The notes under the pieces were generated by a model, which was given only the letters and a program-made list of their open reading frames with translations, did not search any database and had not been told where the DNA came from. A stretch of 64,000 bases of DNA, taken from positions 186,001-250,000 of the forward strand of contig NZ_JABAGR010000001.1 of assembly GCF_012844235.1 (NCBI RefSeq), given 5' to 3'. The translations under genes and the position numbers were made by a program. Source of the DNA: Parafannyhessea umbonata. Lineage in GTDB: Bacteria; Actinomycetota; Coriobacteriia; Coriobacteriales; Atopobiaceae. Shown one piece after another: positions 41,427 through 49,884 of the stretch (its first letter is position 1; every line of letters begins with the position of its first letter).

Positions 41427-41468
41427 GCAGGGGGCCGTCCATCGCGGGCGGCCCCCTGCGTCTGTCTT
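41427..41468. terminator. GC-rich hairpin between convergent deoC and DUF3825 genes
   Basis: GCAGGGGGCCG (41427-41437) pairs with CGGCCCCCTGC (41449-41459), 11 bp, followed by GTCTGTCTT. It starts 22 bases after the deoC stop and lies between convergent genes. Confidence 0.7.
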
Positions 41469-41496
41469 GCCCGACGCCTCTTGCGGGCGTCGCGTG

Positions 41497-43794
41497 CTAC
41501 TGTTGCGCGGCAGCGCGTCCAAGCCACGCCGGCTGCTCCGCGCTGATGATGCGGGCGCACACGCGGGCGCGGTCCAGGCTCATGATGGTGACGCCCTGGT
41601 AGTTGCCAGAGGGCTGCGGCGCAAGCACGAGCGCGCAGTCCGCCTGCGAGTCGCTTACCAGGCACAGCGGCAGCAGCAGCCTGACGGAGTCCGTCGTGGG
41701 GTCGAACGCGGGCGCCGCGATCCGATAGCTCGCGCGAACGCGGCACAGCGTGAGGGCGAGCGCCTCGTCCAGCGCGCGGCCAAGCCTGCGATACAGGCCG
41801 GGATCGGACTTGATGGCGCGCGCAAGTAGGGCCAGGTCCTTCTCGCCCGCGGGGGTGCCCTCCTGCGCCACGGCCTTTGCCAGCAGGTCGCGCGCCGTTG
41901 GCGACGCCTGCAGCTCGTCCTCCAGGAACGCGCGGGGCAGCACGCCCAGGCGGTGCGTGAGGATGGCGTCCGTGTCCAGCACGGCCAGGCGGCTGGTATC
42001 CGGCGTAACGTCGCCCAGGTCGCGCAGGTAGCTTACGGGTCGGGGCAGGGGGTCGAGCTTCGCCACGAGCTCGCCGCCCAGCTCGCCGGAGCCCGCGACG
42101 CAGAACCCGGCGGACTTCCAGCGGATGTCGCCCCTGTTGGGCGTGAAGCACGCGTAGATGTCCTGGCCGAACGGGGTGAAGAGCCCGGTGTCGAACGCGG
42201 CGAGCGAGCCGTCGGCCGCCTGTGCCACCAGGCCCTGCGCCATGGCGCGGTGGAACGTGACGCACAGGTACTCGCGCAGGATGCCGTAGCGGCTGGGCCT
42301 GCCGACGCCCTCGCCGGGGAAGTCCCAGTGCTCCGGCGCCGCCATGGTAGCGAGTGCGCCGAGGTAGGACTCCCACGAGCCCACCATCGCAAAGCGCGCG
42401 AGCTCGCGGATGGGGCTCGTGGCGGTGGTGCCGCGCGCCGGGCCGGAAAGCTCGCTCCACGCGCCCTCGTCCACCGTGGGCAGGCCCTCGATTCCCACGG
42501 GCTCGTGCATGGCGCCCGTGCCGTCGTCGCCGTCGATGCAGCTGATGCTCCAGCGCTTGCCGGCGCTGGCCTTGGCGGAGCGCTTCAGCGTGATGGTGAC
42601 GGGCGTGCCGTCGTCCTCGTGCAGGTAGCGCAGGGGGAAGGTCACGCGGCTGCGCGTGCCGGTCAGAAGCGCCGTCGAGCGGGCGACGCTCCAGTCCTCG
42701 TCCAGCACGCCCATGACGTCCACGTCAAGTGGCAGCATCTGGTACAGCGCGCGCAGGAACTCGTCCTTGCAGTGGACGTCGAGCGATATGGTCTGCGGCA
42801 GGTCTGACTGGGCGCTGAGGGCGGGGCCCTCCGGCTGCGTCGCGACGTCGCGCGCCTGCGGTACGGGGCGCGCGGGCACGGCGGGACGCTGGTCCTCGAA
42901 CGAGAAGCTTCCCTCCGCGGGCAGCGACCCCTCGGGCACGGGCTCCTCGTCCTGCGTCGGGTCGTAGGTGATGGTGAGCGAGATGGACGGGGCGTCCTCG
43001 ACCACGGGCGCGGCCTTGGGCTCAGGCGCGGCCTCGGCCGCGGCGTCCGGGCTCTTCTCGCCCGCGGGCGGCTGCGCGGCGGGGGCGGGCTGCGGCTCGG
43101 GCTCCGCCTGCGGCGCGGCTTCCGGCTTGGGCTCTGGCATGGGCTCCGCCTGCGGCGTTGCAGCGGCTGCGTCCGCCTCGGTCGTGGGGTCGTACGTGAT
43201 CGTGAGCCTGATGCCCTCGTGGTCCGGCGCGGCGGTCGCGGGCGTCGCCTTGGAGGGCGTCGCCTCCGTCGGAGAGGCCTCCGCGGGCGTCGCCTCGCCC
43301 TTGGCAGCGGGTGCGTGCTGCGGCAGCGGCGCCTCGTCCTTCTCGCCCGTCGGGCTTGCCGGCTCCTCCGCGTGCTGCGCGGCAGCCTTCGCCACGGGCT
43401 CCGGCTCTGCCTTTGGCGCCTGCCTCGGCTTCTTGTGGCGGGGCTTTGCGGGCTTTGCCACCTTTGCCGACTTCTTGCGCTTCCAGGACTTGCCGTTCTG
43501 CACGGCCTTCTTCTGCGCGGAGGGGGCCTCGGCCGCGGCAAGCGCGGCGTCCAGCTCCGGGCTCGCCAGCAGCGTCGCGTACGTGCGGCCCTTCTTGAAC
43601 ACGGTCAGCTTCACCATGTCGTCCAGGGCGCCCAGCAGCTCCGTCACGTCCTTGCAGTCAAGGTCGTCCGGGGCTATGTCGTCTGCTGCCAGCACCTCCT
43701 CGAAGCGCTGTATGCGCTCCTGCCTTCCGGTCCCGATCTGGTTCTTGAAGAGGCGGTACAGGTACAGGCGGTTGCCTGCGGTGATTCTGGACAT
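41497..43794 (-). CDS. DUF3825-domain protein with long low-complexity linker
   Basis: The 765-residue protein has a helical N-terminal domain (1 to about 80, MSRITAGNRLYLYRLFKNQIG), a basic Lys/Pro segment, then a long Ala/Pro/Glu linker (about 110-380). The linker holds a repeated short motif, IRLTITYDPTTE, ISLTITYDPTQDE and ISLDVHCKDE. The C-terminal half resembles DUF3825: AAPEHWDFPGEG, YGILREYLCVTFHRAMAQG, FDTGLFTPFGQDIYACFTPN. DUF3825 proteins are of unknown function. Three GGGCGAGAAGNNC words fall in frame, two in the linker (PAGEKSP, PTGEKDE) and one near 650 (PAGEKDL). AGGAAGG precedes the ATG. Confidence 0.7.
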   Translation of the reverse strand: MSRITAGNRLYLYRLFKNQIGTGRQERIQRFEEVLAADDIAPDDLDCKDVTELLGALDDMVKLTVFKKGRTYATLLASPELDAALAAAEAPSAQKKAVQNGKSWKRKKSAKVAKPAKPRHKKPRQAPKAEPEPVAKAAAQHAEEPASPTGEKDEAPLPQHAPAAKGEATPAEASPTEATPSKATPATAAPDHEGIRLTITYDPTTEADAAAATPQAEPMPEPKPEAAPQAEPEPQPAPAAQPPAGEKSPDAAAEAAPEPKAAPVVEDAPSISLTITYDPTQDEEPVPEGSLPAEGSFSFEDQRPAVPARPVPQARDVATQPEGPALSAQSDLPQTISLDVHCKDEFLRALYQMLPLDVDVMGVLDEDWSVARSTALLTGTRSRVTFPLRYLHEDDGTPVTITLKRSAKASAGKRWSISCIDGDDGTGAMHEPVGIEGLPTVDEGAWSELSGPARGTTATSPIRELARFAMVGSWESYLGALATMAAPEHWDFPGEGVGRPSRYGILREYLCVTFHRAMAQGLVAQAADGSLAAFDTGLFTPFGQDIYACFTPNRGDIRWKSAGFCVAGSGELGGELVAKLDPLPRPVSYLRDLGDVTPDTSRLAVLDTDAILTHRLGVLPRAFLEDELQASPTARDLLAKAVAQEGTPAGEKDLALLARAIKSDPGLYRRLGRALDEALALTLCRVRASYRIAAPAFDPTTDSVRLLLPLCLVSDSQADCALVLAPQPSGNYQGVTIMSLDRARVCARIISAEQPAWLGRAAAQQ

Positions 43795-43997
43795 GGTGGC
43801 GGACCTTCCTATGGTTTTCGCGGGGGGAGCGGGTCCCGGCGCGGTTGGTGTGTTTGAGCGGTGCGGTGGTTCGTTTGTGCTGGGGCGTCGCATGCGGGCG
43901 CGTGCGGCCGGCGGGCGGCCACGGCGCCGTGCGCGCCATCCCGTGCCGCACGAAACCGCGCCGCCGGTGCGAGCGACGGCAGCGTGCGGCATTGTGC

Positions 43998-44022
43998 GGG
44001 CCGGCACGTCGCGTGCCGGCCC
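43998..44022. repeat. Perfect GC-rich hairpin after the esterase gene
   Basis: GGGCCGGCACG-TCG-CGTGCCGGCCC has 11-base perfect arms and a 3-base loop. It lies seven bases after the esterase stop (minus strand). No T-run follows. The remaining spacer to 43795 shows no gene. Confidence 0.65.
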
Positions 44023-44028
44023 CGGTGC

Positions 44029-45039
44029 CTAGTTCACCTTGCGCAGGACGCACTCCGCAATGCGCCTGCGGGCCTTGCGTGCCTCCGGTATGGGCAGCAG
44101 CGGCCAGTCGTGGTTCATGCCCTGGCCGATCACCATGTCGGACCGCACGCCCGCGGTGATCAGCTTCTGGGCGAGCTCCGCGCAGTCGGGATAGTAGATC
44201 TCGCGCGTGCCGGCAAGCAGCAGCACGTTGCGCAGGGCGCTCACGTCGCCGTTTATGGGGCTCAGGCGGAAGTTCTCTATCTCGTCCCCGTCGGCCCACA
44301 GGTCGCCCATCTGGGCCATGCCCCACGGGGCAAGCACCGGGTCCGCGTCAAAGTAGTCGCGGATCTTGGGATTGCGCATCGACAGGTCGAGCTCCGGGCT
44401 AATGAGCACCAGGTTCGCGGGCTGCTCAAGGTTGTACTGCGGCAGGCTCTCCGCCAGGCCCAGCGCAAGGCCGCCGCCGGCGGAGTCGCCCATCAGCGTG
44501 ATGGCGTCCGTGCCGTAGCGCTTGCACAGGTTCTTGTACACGGTGGTGAGCTGGGTGTACGACTCGTCGTAGTCGTGCTCCGGCGCCAGCGGATAGATCG
44601 GCACCACGATCTCCGCGCCCGTCTCCTGGCACAGCTTGTCCACAAAGCGCCAGTGCGCGGGCGTGATCTGGCTCACGTACCCGCCGCCGTGCAGGTACAG
44701 GACGGCGTGCTCGTTCTTGCCGGTCGTCCCCACGTGGTAGACCTTCATGCCGTGGGACGTCTCGTCAAACACCAGCGACCTCAGGCGCAGCCACGACGGA
44801 ATGTGGTACTCCTGCTCGTTGGCAATGCGGCTCTTCTCGATGAAGTCGTCGTAGCGTCCAAGGTCCTGGCCAAGCACGACGTTGCGAAAGCCCGTGGCGC
44901 GCAGCGCGCCCTCCATCGCGGTCGCGACGCCCGAGCGCCCAAACTTCGAGCGGGACCACAGCTCGAAGCCGCCCGCTGCGGCAGCGGCACCCGCGATGGC
45001 CCCGGTGACGGAGAGTATGGTCTTGGTGGTCTTCTTCAT
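44029..45039 (-). CDS. Membrane-anchored HSL-family esterase/lipase (alpha/beta hydrolase)
   Basis: The 336-residue protein starts with a signal-anchor-like stretch (TILSVTGAIAGAAAAAGGFELW). It has the hormone-sensitive-lipase motifs: AVLYLHGGGYVSQ (oxyanion HGGG), YPLAPEHDYDESY, nucleophile GDSAGGGLALGLA and the C-terminal GMNHDWPL histidine. It hydrolyses short acyl esters, probably at the membrane. The ATG at 45039 is the only reasonable start. It is divergent from recQ. Confidence 0.87.
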   Translation of the reverse strand: MKKTTKTILSVTGAIAGAAAAAGGFELWSRSKFGRSGVATAMEGALRATGFRNVVLGQDLGRYDDFIEKSRIANEQEYHIPSWLRLRSLVFDETSHGMKVYHVGTTGKNEHAVLYLHGGGYVSQITPAHWRFVDKLCQETGAEIVVPIYPLAPEHDYDESYTQLTTVYKNLCKRYGTDAITLMGDSAGGGLALGLAESLPQYNLEQPANLVLISPELDLSMRNPKIRDYFDADPVLAPWGMAQMGDLWADGDEIENFRLSPINGDVSALRNVLLLAGTREIYYPDCAELAQKLITAGVRSDMVIGQGMNHDWPLLPIPEARKARRRIAECVLRKVN

Positions 45040-45223
45040 GCGGGCTCCAATCTTCTATACATGCTCTCTAGTCTACCCCACGCGCCGCGGCCGCAGTCGG
45101 CGCATCCGGCGGCCAGCGCGCCAGCGCGCGTGCGCCTAGCTGCGCATTGCCAACACGCCCTTGCGTCTGCCGTGCTAACGTGGTGTGTCGGCAAATTCCG
45201 CAAGCGGTCGGGGGGAGAAGCAC

Positions 45224-46876
45224 ATGGCATCACGTCAGGATCCGCCTCCCAAGTTCGACGCGCCCACCATGGCGGACGCGGAGGCGGCGCTCGCGCGCCA
45301 CTTTGGCTACGCCAGCTTCAGGCCGGGCCAGGCCGAGGTCATCCGCGCCGTGCTCGCGGGGAGGGACGCGCTCGCCGTCATGCCCACGGGCGCGGGCAAG
45401 AGCGTCTGCTACCAGGTGCCGGCCGCACTCATGCGCGGGCTCACCATCGTGGTGTCCCCGCTCATCTCGCTCATGGGAGACCAGGTCCGCGGCCTGCGCG
45501 AGGCGGGCATCCGCGGCAGCTACCTCAACTCAAGCCTCACGCCGCGCCAGCAGGTCATCGTCATGGCCCGCGCGCTCGACGGCTGGTACGACCTCATGTA
45601 CGTTGCGCCGGAGCGCCTGGCAGACCCTTCGTTCCGCGCGTTTGCCGCACGCGTGCGCGTGCCGCTCCTCGCCGTGGACGAGGCCCACTGCGTCAGCCAG
45701 TGGGGACAGGACTTCCGCCTCGCATACACCGGCATCGCGGACTTCGTGGCGGGCCTCCCCGCGCGCCCGCCCGTCGTGGCGCTCACCGCAACGGCGACGG
45801 AGCGCGTGCGTCGCGACGTGGTGTCGCTTATCGGCCTCGAAGACCCGCAGGTCACGGTCACCGGCTTCGACCGACCCAACCTCAGCTTTGCAAGCTTCGA
45901 GCTCAAGCCAAAGGAGCGCGTGCGCTGGGTGTGCGCCTACGCCGCCGCGCATCCGGACGAGTCCGGCATCGTGTATGCCACCACGCGCAAGAGGGTGGAC
46001 GAGCTCGCCCAGGCGCTGCGCGAATCCGGCGTGGCCGCCGTGTCCTACCACGCCGGCTACGAGGCGGACGCCCGCGAGGAGGCCCAGCGCCGCTTCGTGA
46101 TGGACGACGCGCGCGTGATGGTCGCCACGAACGCCTTCGGCATGGGGATCGACAAGTCCAACGTGCGCTTCGTCGTGAACTGCGGCTTGCCGCTCTCGCT
46201 GGAGGAGTACTACCAGGAGGCGGGTCGCGCCGGCCGCGACGGCGAGCCCGCGGAGTGCTACCTGCTGTGGAGCCGTGGCGACATCCGCACGTGCCGATTC
46301 CTCATCGACCGCGACGACCTCCCGGATTCCACGCCCGCCGCAGAGCGGCAGCGCCTCGAGCGCTCGCGCCGCGCCCTTCTCAACCACATGATCGACTACG
46401 CCCAGAGTACCACGTGCCTGCGCCGGCGCATCCTCTCGTACTTTGGGCAGGACGTGTCCGCGCTGCCGCAAAGCTGCGGCTCGTGCTCCGTCTGCACGGG
46501 CGCCTCGCCAGATCGCTACCTCGCGCCCGCCGCGACGTCGCACGCGTTTGGCCACGCCGCCTACGACGGCGAGGGCGGCGCCCTCGACGGCGCGCGCACC
46601 CGCTCCCGCCACCGCGCCTCCGCGCGCGAGGAGGCGCTCGACTACGTTGCCGCGGACGGCGACGAGGAGCTGTTCCAGCGTCTGCGCGCCCTGCGCAAGC
46701 GCCTTGCGGGCGAGAGGGGCGTGCCCCCGTACCTGATATTCAACGACGCGACGTTGAGGGCCATGGTCCGGCGGAAGCCCCGCGACCGGGAGGCGCTGCT
46801 CCAGGTGCCGGGCGTCGGCACCACGAAGCTCGAGCGCTACGGCGATGCGTTCCTGGAGGTGATCGCCCGCTCCTAG
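45224..46876 (+). CDS. recQ: ATP-dependent DNA helicase RecQ
   Basis: The 550-residue protein has RecQ motifs: YASFRPGQAEVIRAVL, Walker A MPTGAGKSVCYQVPA, DEAHCVSQWGQDFR, LTATAT, NAFGMGIDKSNVRFVV and YYQEAGRAGRDG. The zinc-binding region follows (CLRRRILSYFG...CGSCSVC). The C-terminus carries an HRDC domain (FQRLRALRKRLAGERGVPPYLIFNDATLRAM). It unwinds recombination intermediates. The winged-helix RQC part appears short or diverged. The ATG at 45224 follows GGGGGAG; a GTG at 45185 is possible but has no ribosome site. Confidence 0.93.
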   Translation: MASRQDPPPKFDAPTMADAEAALARHFGYASFRPGQAEVIRAVLAGRDALAVMPTGAGKSVCYQVPAALMRGLTIVVSPLISLMGDQVRGLREAGIRGSYLNSSLTPRQQVIVMARALDGWYDLMYVAPERLADPSFRAFAARVRVPLLAVDEAHCVSQWGQDFRLAYTGIADFVAGLPARPPVVALTATATERVRRDVVSLIGLEDPQVTVTGFDRPNLSFASFELKPKERVRWVCAYAAAHPDESGIVYATTRKRVDELAQALRESGVAAVSYHAGYEADAREEAQRRFVMDDARVMVATNAFGMGIDKSNVRFVVNCGLPLSLEEYYQEAGRAGRDGEPAECYLLWSRGDIRTCRFLIDRDDLPDSTPAAERQRLERSRRALLNHMIDYAQSTTCLRRRILSYFGQDVSALPQSCGSCSVCTGASPDRYLAPAATSHAFGHAAYDGEGGALDGARTRSRHRASAREEALDYVAADGDEELFQRLRALRKRLAGERGVPPYLIFNDATLRAMVRRKPRDREALLQVPGVGTTKLERYGDAFLEVIARS

Positions 46877-46912
46877 CGCGCGTCCGCCCCGGTCAACCCC
46901 GCGGCGCCTGCG

Positions 46913-47767
46913 CTACAGATGCCGGTCGAAGTGCCCCTTGCGGGCAAGGTTTCTCAGGTTGATGACGGTGCCCTGCATGCCATGGGGAATGTAGTCCATG
47001 TGCTCCAGGTCGTCCGGAAGGTAGTCCACAAGGCTCAGCGGCATGGTCTGGCGCACGTGGCCGTCCGCGTCCAGGTCGGGCTCGCGCGCGGGGTCCGGCG
47101 TCGCCTCAATGGCCAGGACCTTCGCCCCCTGCGCGCACAGCCGGCGCTCGTACCAGCTCATGGGGTCGTCGGGCCGCTCCGAGCGCGCGTCCGTGGATTC
47201 CCACAGCGTGCGGAAGCCGGCAAGCGCCAGCTGCCCGCGCGTGAACTCCCACAGCGGGGAGCTGTCCGTCTTCAGCGTCACCACGCCGCCCGGGGCCAGC
47301 AGGCGCCGGTAGCGCACCAGGTTGTCCGCGTGCGTCAGGCGCTGCCACGCCTCCTTCTTGCGCGGGAACGGCGTGGGGAAGTTCAGGATCACCTGGCTCA
47401 GCTCGCCGGGCGAGAAGTACTGCTCCAGCTTGCTGGCCACGCCGGGCGCAAACACCGCGTTCGCCGCCCCGGCCTCCTGCGCCCGCTGAGCCGCGTACGC
47501 AATGCAGATCGGCTCCAGGTCCACGCCCACAAACAGCGTGCCCGGCTCGCGCTTGGCCGTCTCCACGGTCGAGGCTCCCTTGCCGCAGCCCATGTCCAGC
47601 ACCACGCGGTCGTAGCGCGCGTGCGGCGTCGCCGCGTCAAGCGGGTGGCAGGCCTCCGCCCAGCGTCCCGCGTAGGAGGCGGGGCTCGCCTCTATGGAGT
47701 CCGCGTAGCGCTCGAGCCGCTCCTCGAGGACGAAGTTCTTCGGTAGCCTTGCGTGAAGGGCGTGCAT
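46913..47767 (-). CDS. trmB: tRNA (guanine-N7)-methyltransferase
   Basis: The 284-residue protein has the TrmB motifs: VVLDMGCGKGASTVETAKREP binding SAM, FVGVDLEPICIAYAAQ, and VILNFPTPFPRKKEAWQRLTH, the family's NFPDPWPKK block. VTLKTDSSPLWEFT and SWYERRL complete it. It methylates guanine-46 in tRNA. The C-terminal 60 residues extend beyond the usual length. It lies 23 bases after the ABC exporter and is probably co-transcribed. A GGGCGAGAAGNNC word (47408-47417) reads here on the opposite strand as Phe-Ser-Pro. Confidence 0.92.
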   Translation of the reverse strand: MHALHARLPKNFVLEERLERYADSIEASPASYAGRWAEACHPLDAATPHARYDRVVLDMGCGKGASTVETAKREPGTLFVGVDLEPICIAYAAQRAQEAGAANAVFAPGVASKLEQYFSPGELSQVILNFPTPFPRKKEAWQRLTHADNLVRYRRLLAPGGVVTLKTDSSPLWEFTRGQLALAGFRTLWESTDARSERPDDPMSWYERRLCAQGAKVLAIEATPDPAREPDLDADGHVRQTMPLSLVDYLPDDLEHMDYIPHGMQGTVINLRNLARKGHFDRHL

Positions 47768-47790
47768 GGGGTTGCCTTCCTGTCGTTCCG

Positions 47791-49602
47791 TCAGTCCTGC
47801 GCGTGCCCGTCGCCAAACTGCATGCGATAGTAGCGGGCGTACGTCCCGCCGCGTGCCAGCAGCTCGTCGTGCGTGCCCTTCTCGGCCACGCGACCGTGGT
47901 CGATGGTCACGATCTCGTCCGCGCCCTTGATGGTCGAGAGCCTGTGCGCGATCACGATGGTCGTGCGTCCGTGCGAGAGCCGCGCCAGCGAGCGCTGCAC
48001 CGCCCGCTCGCTCTCGTTGTCAAGCGCGGAGGTCGCCTCGTCCAGAATGAGCACCTGCGGGTCCTTCAGGAACACGCGCGCGATGGCGATGCGCTGCTTC
48101 TGCCCGCCGGAAAGGCGCGCGCCGCGCTCGCCCACCATGGTCTCGAACCCGTCGGGAAGCGACTCCACGAACTCCTCGATGTTCGCCTTGCGCGCCGCCT
48201 CGCGGATCTCGCCCGCGGTGGCGTCCGGCCGGCCGTACGCGATGTTCTCCGCGATCGTGCCGTCAAACAGGTACACGTCCTGCTGCACGATGCCTATGGC
48301 CTGGCGCAGGCTGCGCACGGTGACGTCGCGCACGTCCTGCCCGTCGATCAAGACGGACCCCGCCTGCACGTCATAGAAGCGGGGGAGAAGGGCGCAGATG
48401 GTGGACTTGCCGCCGCCGGACGGGCCCACGAGCGCCACCGTGCTCCCGGGCCTTACGGTGAGGTCGAGCCCGTGCAGGACCTCGGGGCCCTCGTCGTACG
48501 AGAAGTGCACGCCCCGGTAGCTGATGGCGCCACGGGTGACGGCAAGCGGCCGTGCCCCCGGCGCGTCCTTGACGTCCGGCTCCGCCACCAGCATCTCCTC
48601 GAAGCGGCGGAATCCCGCGATGGCCTTCTGGAACGTCTCCGTGAAGTTAAGGATGTTGTCGATCGGGGTGGTGAACAGCGTGATGTACAGCGCAAACGTC
48701 GCAAGGTCCTGCGGCTGCATCTGGCCCCTTGCGATGAGCCAGCCGCCCAGGCACACGATCACGGTGTACAGCGCGCCCATGAGCGCGGCGATGCCGGCCT
48801 GGTACGTGCCCATGGCGCGGTACATCCGCACCTTGGAGTCCAGGTACGCGTCGTTGCTGGTGCGGAACTTGTCCTTCTCAACGTCCTCCGCGGCAAAGCC
48901 CTTCACCACGCGGATGCCGGCGAGGCTGTCCTCCACGCGCGAGTTCACGCCGGATATGCGCACGCGGTTCTCGCGGAAGATCGCCTTCATGCGCAGGTTC
49001 GCGCGGAGGTTGTACGCGGTCAGCACCGCGAGCACCGCCGCGAGCACCAGCGTGAGCGGCACGTTCACGAACCCCAGGATCACGAACGAGCCCACGATCT
49101 CAACCGCGCCGATGAGCAGGAACTCCGGGCCGTGGTGGGCGGTCTCGCTGATGTCAAACAGGTCGCTCACCAGGCGGCTCATGAGGTCGCCGGACTTGTT
49201 GCGGTCGAAGAACGAGAAGCTCATGCGCTGGTAGGCGTCAAACAGGTCCTCGCGCATGCGGCTCTCCATGCGGGCGCCCATCACGTGTCCCCAGTACGCC
49301 ACGAAGTAGCGGCACGCAAAGCGCACGGCGTACAGCGCCACGAGGCCGGCCGCCAGGTACCCCAGCGCGCCGAGGATGGCGCTCGCCCCCTGGGTGAACA
49401 GGCCGCCCGTGAGCGTGCGCAGGATCTGCGGGAACGCGAGGTCGATGCCCGCGACCACGACGGCGCACGCGATGTCGCCCACGAACAGGTGCATCTGCCC
49501 CTGGTAGTAGCCCAAAAAGCGCCTCATGAGGGCGGCGGTGGAGAGCCTGGCCGCGCCCTTCCGCTCTTGTGCGTCTTGTCTGGCCGTGCGGGTGTCCTGC
49601 AT
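47791..49602 (-). CDS. ABC exporter (homodimer type), upstream of trmB
   Basis: The 603-residue exporter half-transporter has a six-helix membrane domain and an ATPase domain with Walker A GPSGGGKST, Q-loop VQQDVYLF, signature LSGGQKQR and Walker B VLILDEATSALD with catalytic glutamate. It likely acts as a homodimer; the substrate is unknown. TTGGAGGAAGC precedes the ATG. It is followed closely by trmB. The 280-base upstream gap holds a terminator for the next operon and a GGGCGAGAAGNNC copy. Confidence 0.93.
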   Translation of the reverse strand: MQDTRTARQDAQERKGAARLSTAALMRRFLGYYQGQMHLFVGDIACAVVVAGIDLAFPQILRTLTGGLFTQGASAILGALGYLAAGLVALYAVRFACRYFVAYWGHVMGARMESRMREDLFDAYQRMSFSFFDRNKSGDLMSRLVSDLFDISETAHHGPEFLLIGAVEIVGSFVILGFVNVPLTLVLAAVLAVLTAYNLRANLRMKAIFRENRVRISGVNSRVEDSLAGIRVVKGFAAEDVEKDKFRTSNDAYLDSKVRMYRAMGTYQAGIAALMGALYTVIVCLGGWLIARGQMQPQDLATFALYITLFTTPIDNILNFTETFQKAIAGFRRFEEMLVAEPDVKDAPGARPLAVTRGAISYRGVHFSYDEGPEVLHGLDLTVRPGSTVALVGPSGGGKSTICALLPRFYDVQAGSVLIDGQDVRDVTVRSLRQAIGIVQQDVYLFDGTIAENIAYGRPDATAGEIREAARKANIEEFVESLPDGFETMVGERGARLSGGQKQRIAIARVFLKDPQVLILDEATSALDNESERAVQRSLARLSHGRTTIVIAHRLSTIKGADEIVTIDHGRVAEKGTHDELLARGGTYARYYRMQFGDGHAQD

Positions 49603-49770
49603 GCTTCCTCCAAGCCACGGTGCGTGGCCGCCTAGGTGTGACGGGTGTGGGGCCGCCAGGCGGCGGCCGGTGAACCATCATAGCCCACGCCCGCGGAGTC
49701 GCAGGTACGCATACGAATAACCCATCAGGGCACAAGGGCGCGGCGCACGGGAGGGCGCGGCGCAAAAGGG

Positions 49771-49803
49771 ACCCGGCGTCCGCAGCATCTGCGGGCGCCG
49801 GGT
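49771..49803 (-). terminator. Rho-independent terminator of the radical SAM gene
   Basis: Read on the minus strand, ACCCGGCG-C-CCGCA and TGCGG-A-CGCCGGGT form a two-part stem around GATGC, followed by CCCTTTTGCG. It lies about 80 bases after the radical SAM stop. Between them is a perfect 16-base palindrome, CTCGCCCGCGGGCGAG (49854-49869), containing part of a GGGCGAGAAGNNC word. Confidence 0.75.
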
Positions 49804-49884
49804 GCGTGAAATTGGTGCATGGTGGAGGGGGCGGTGCGGCCAACGCCGCCAGCCTCGCCCGCGGGCGAGAAGGACGCGCGGACC

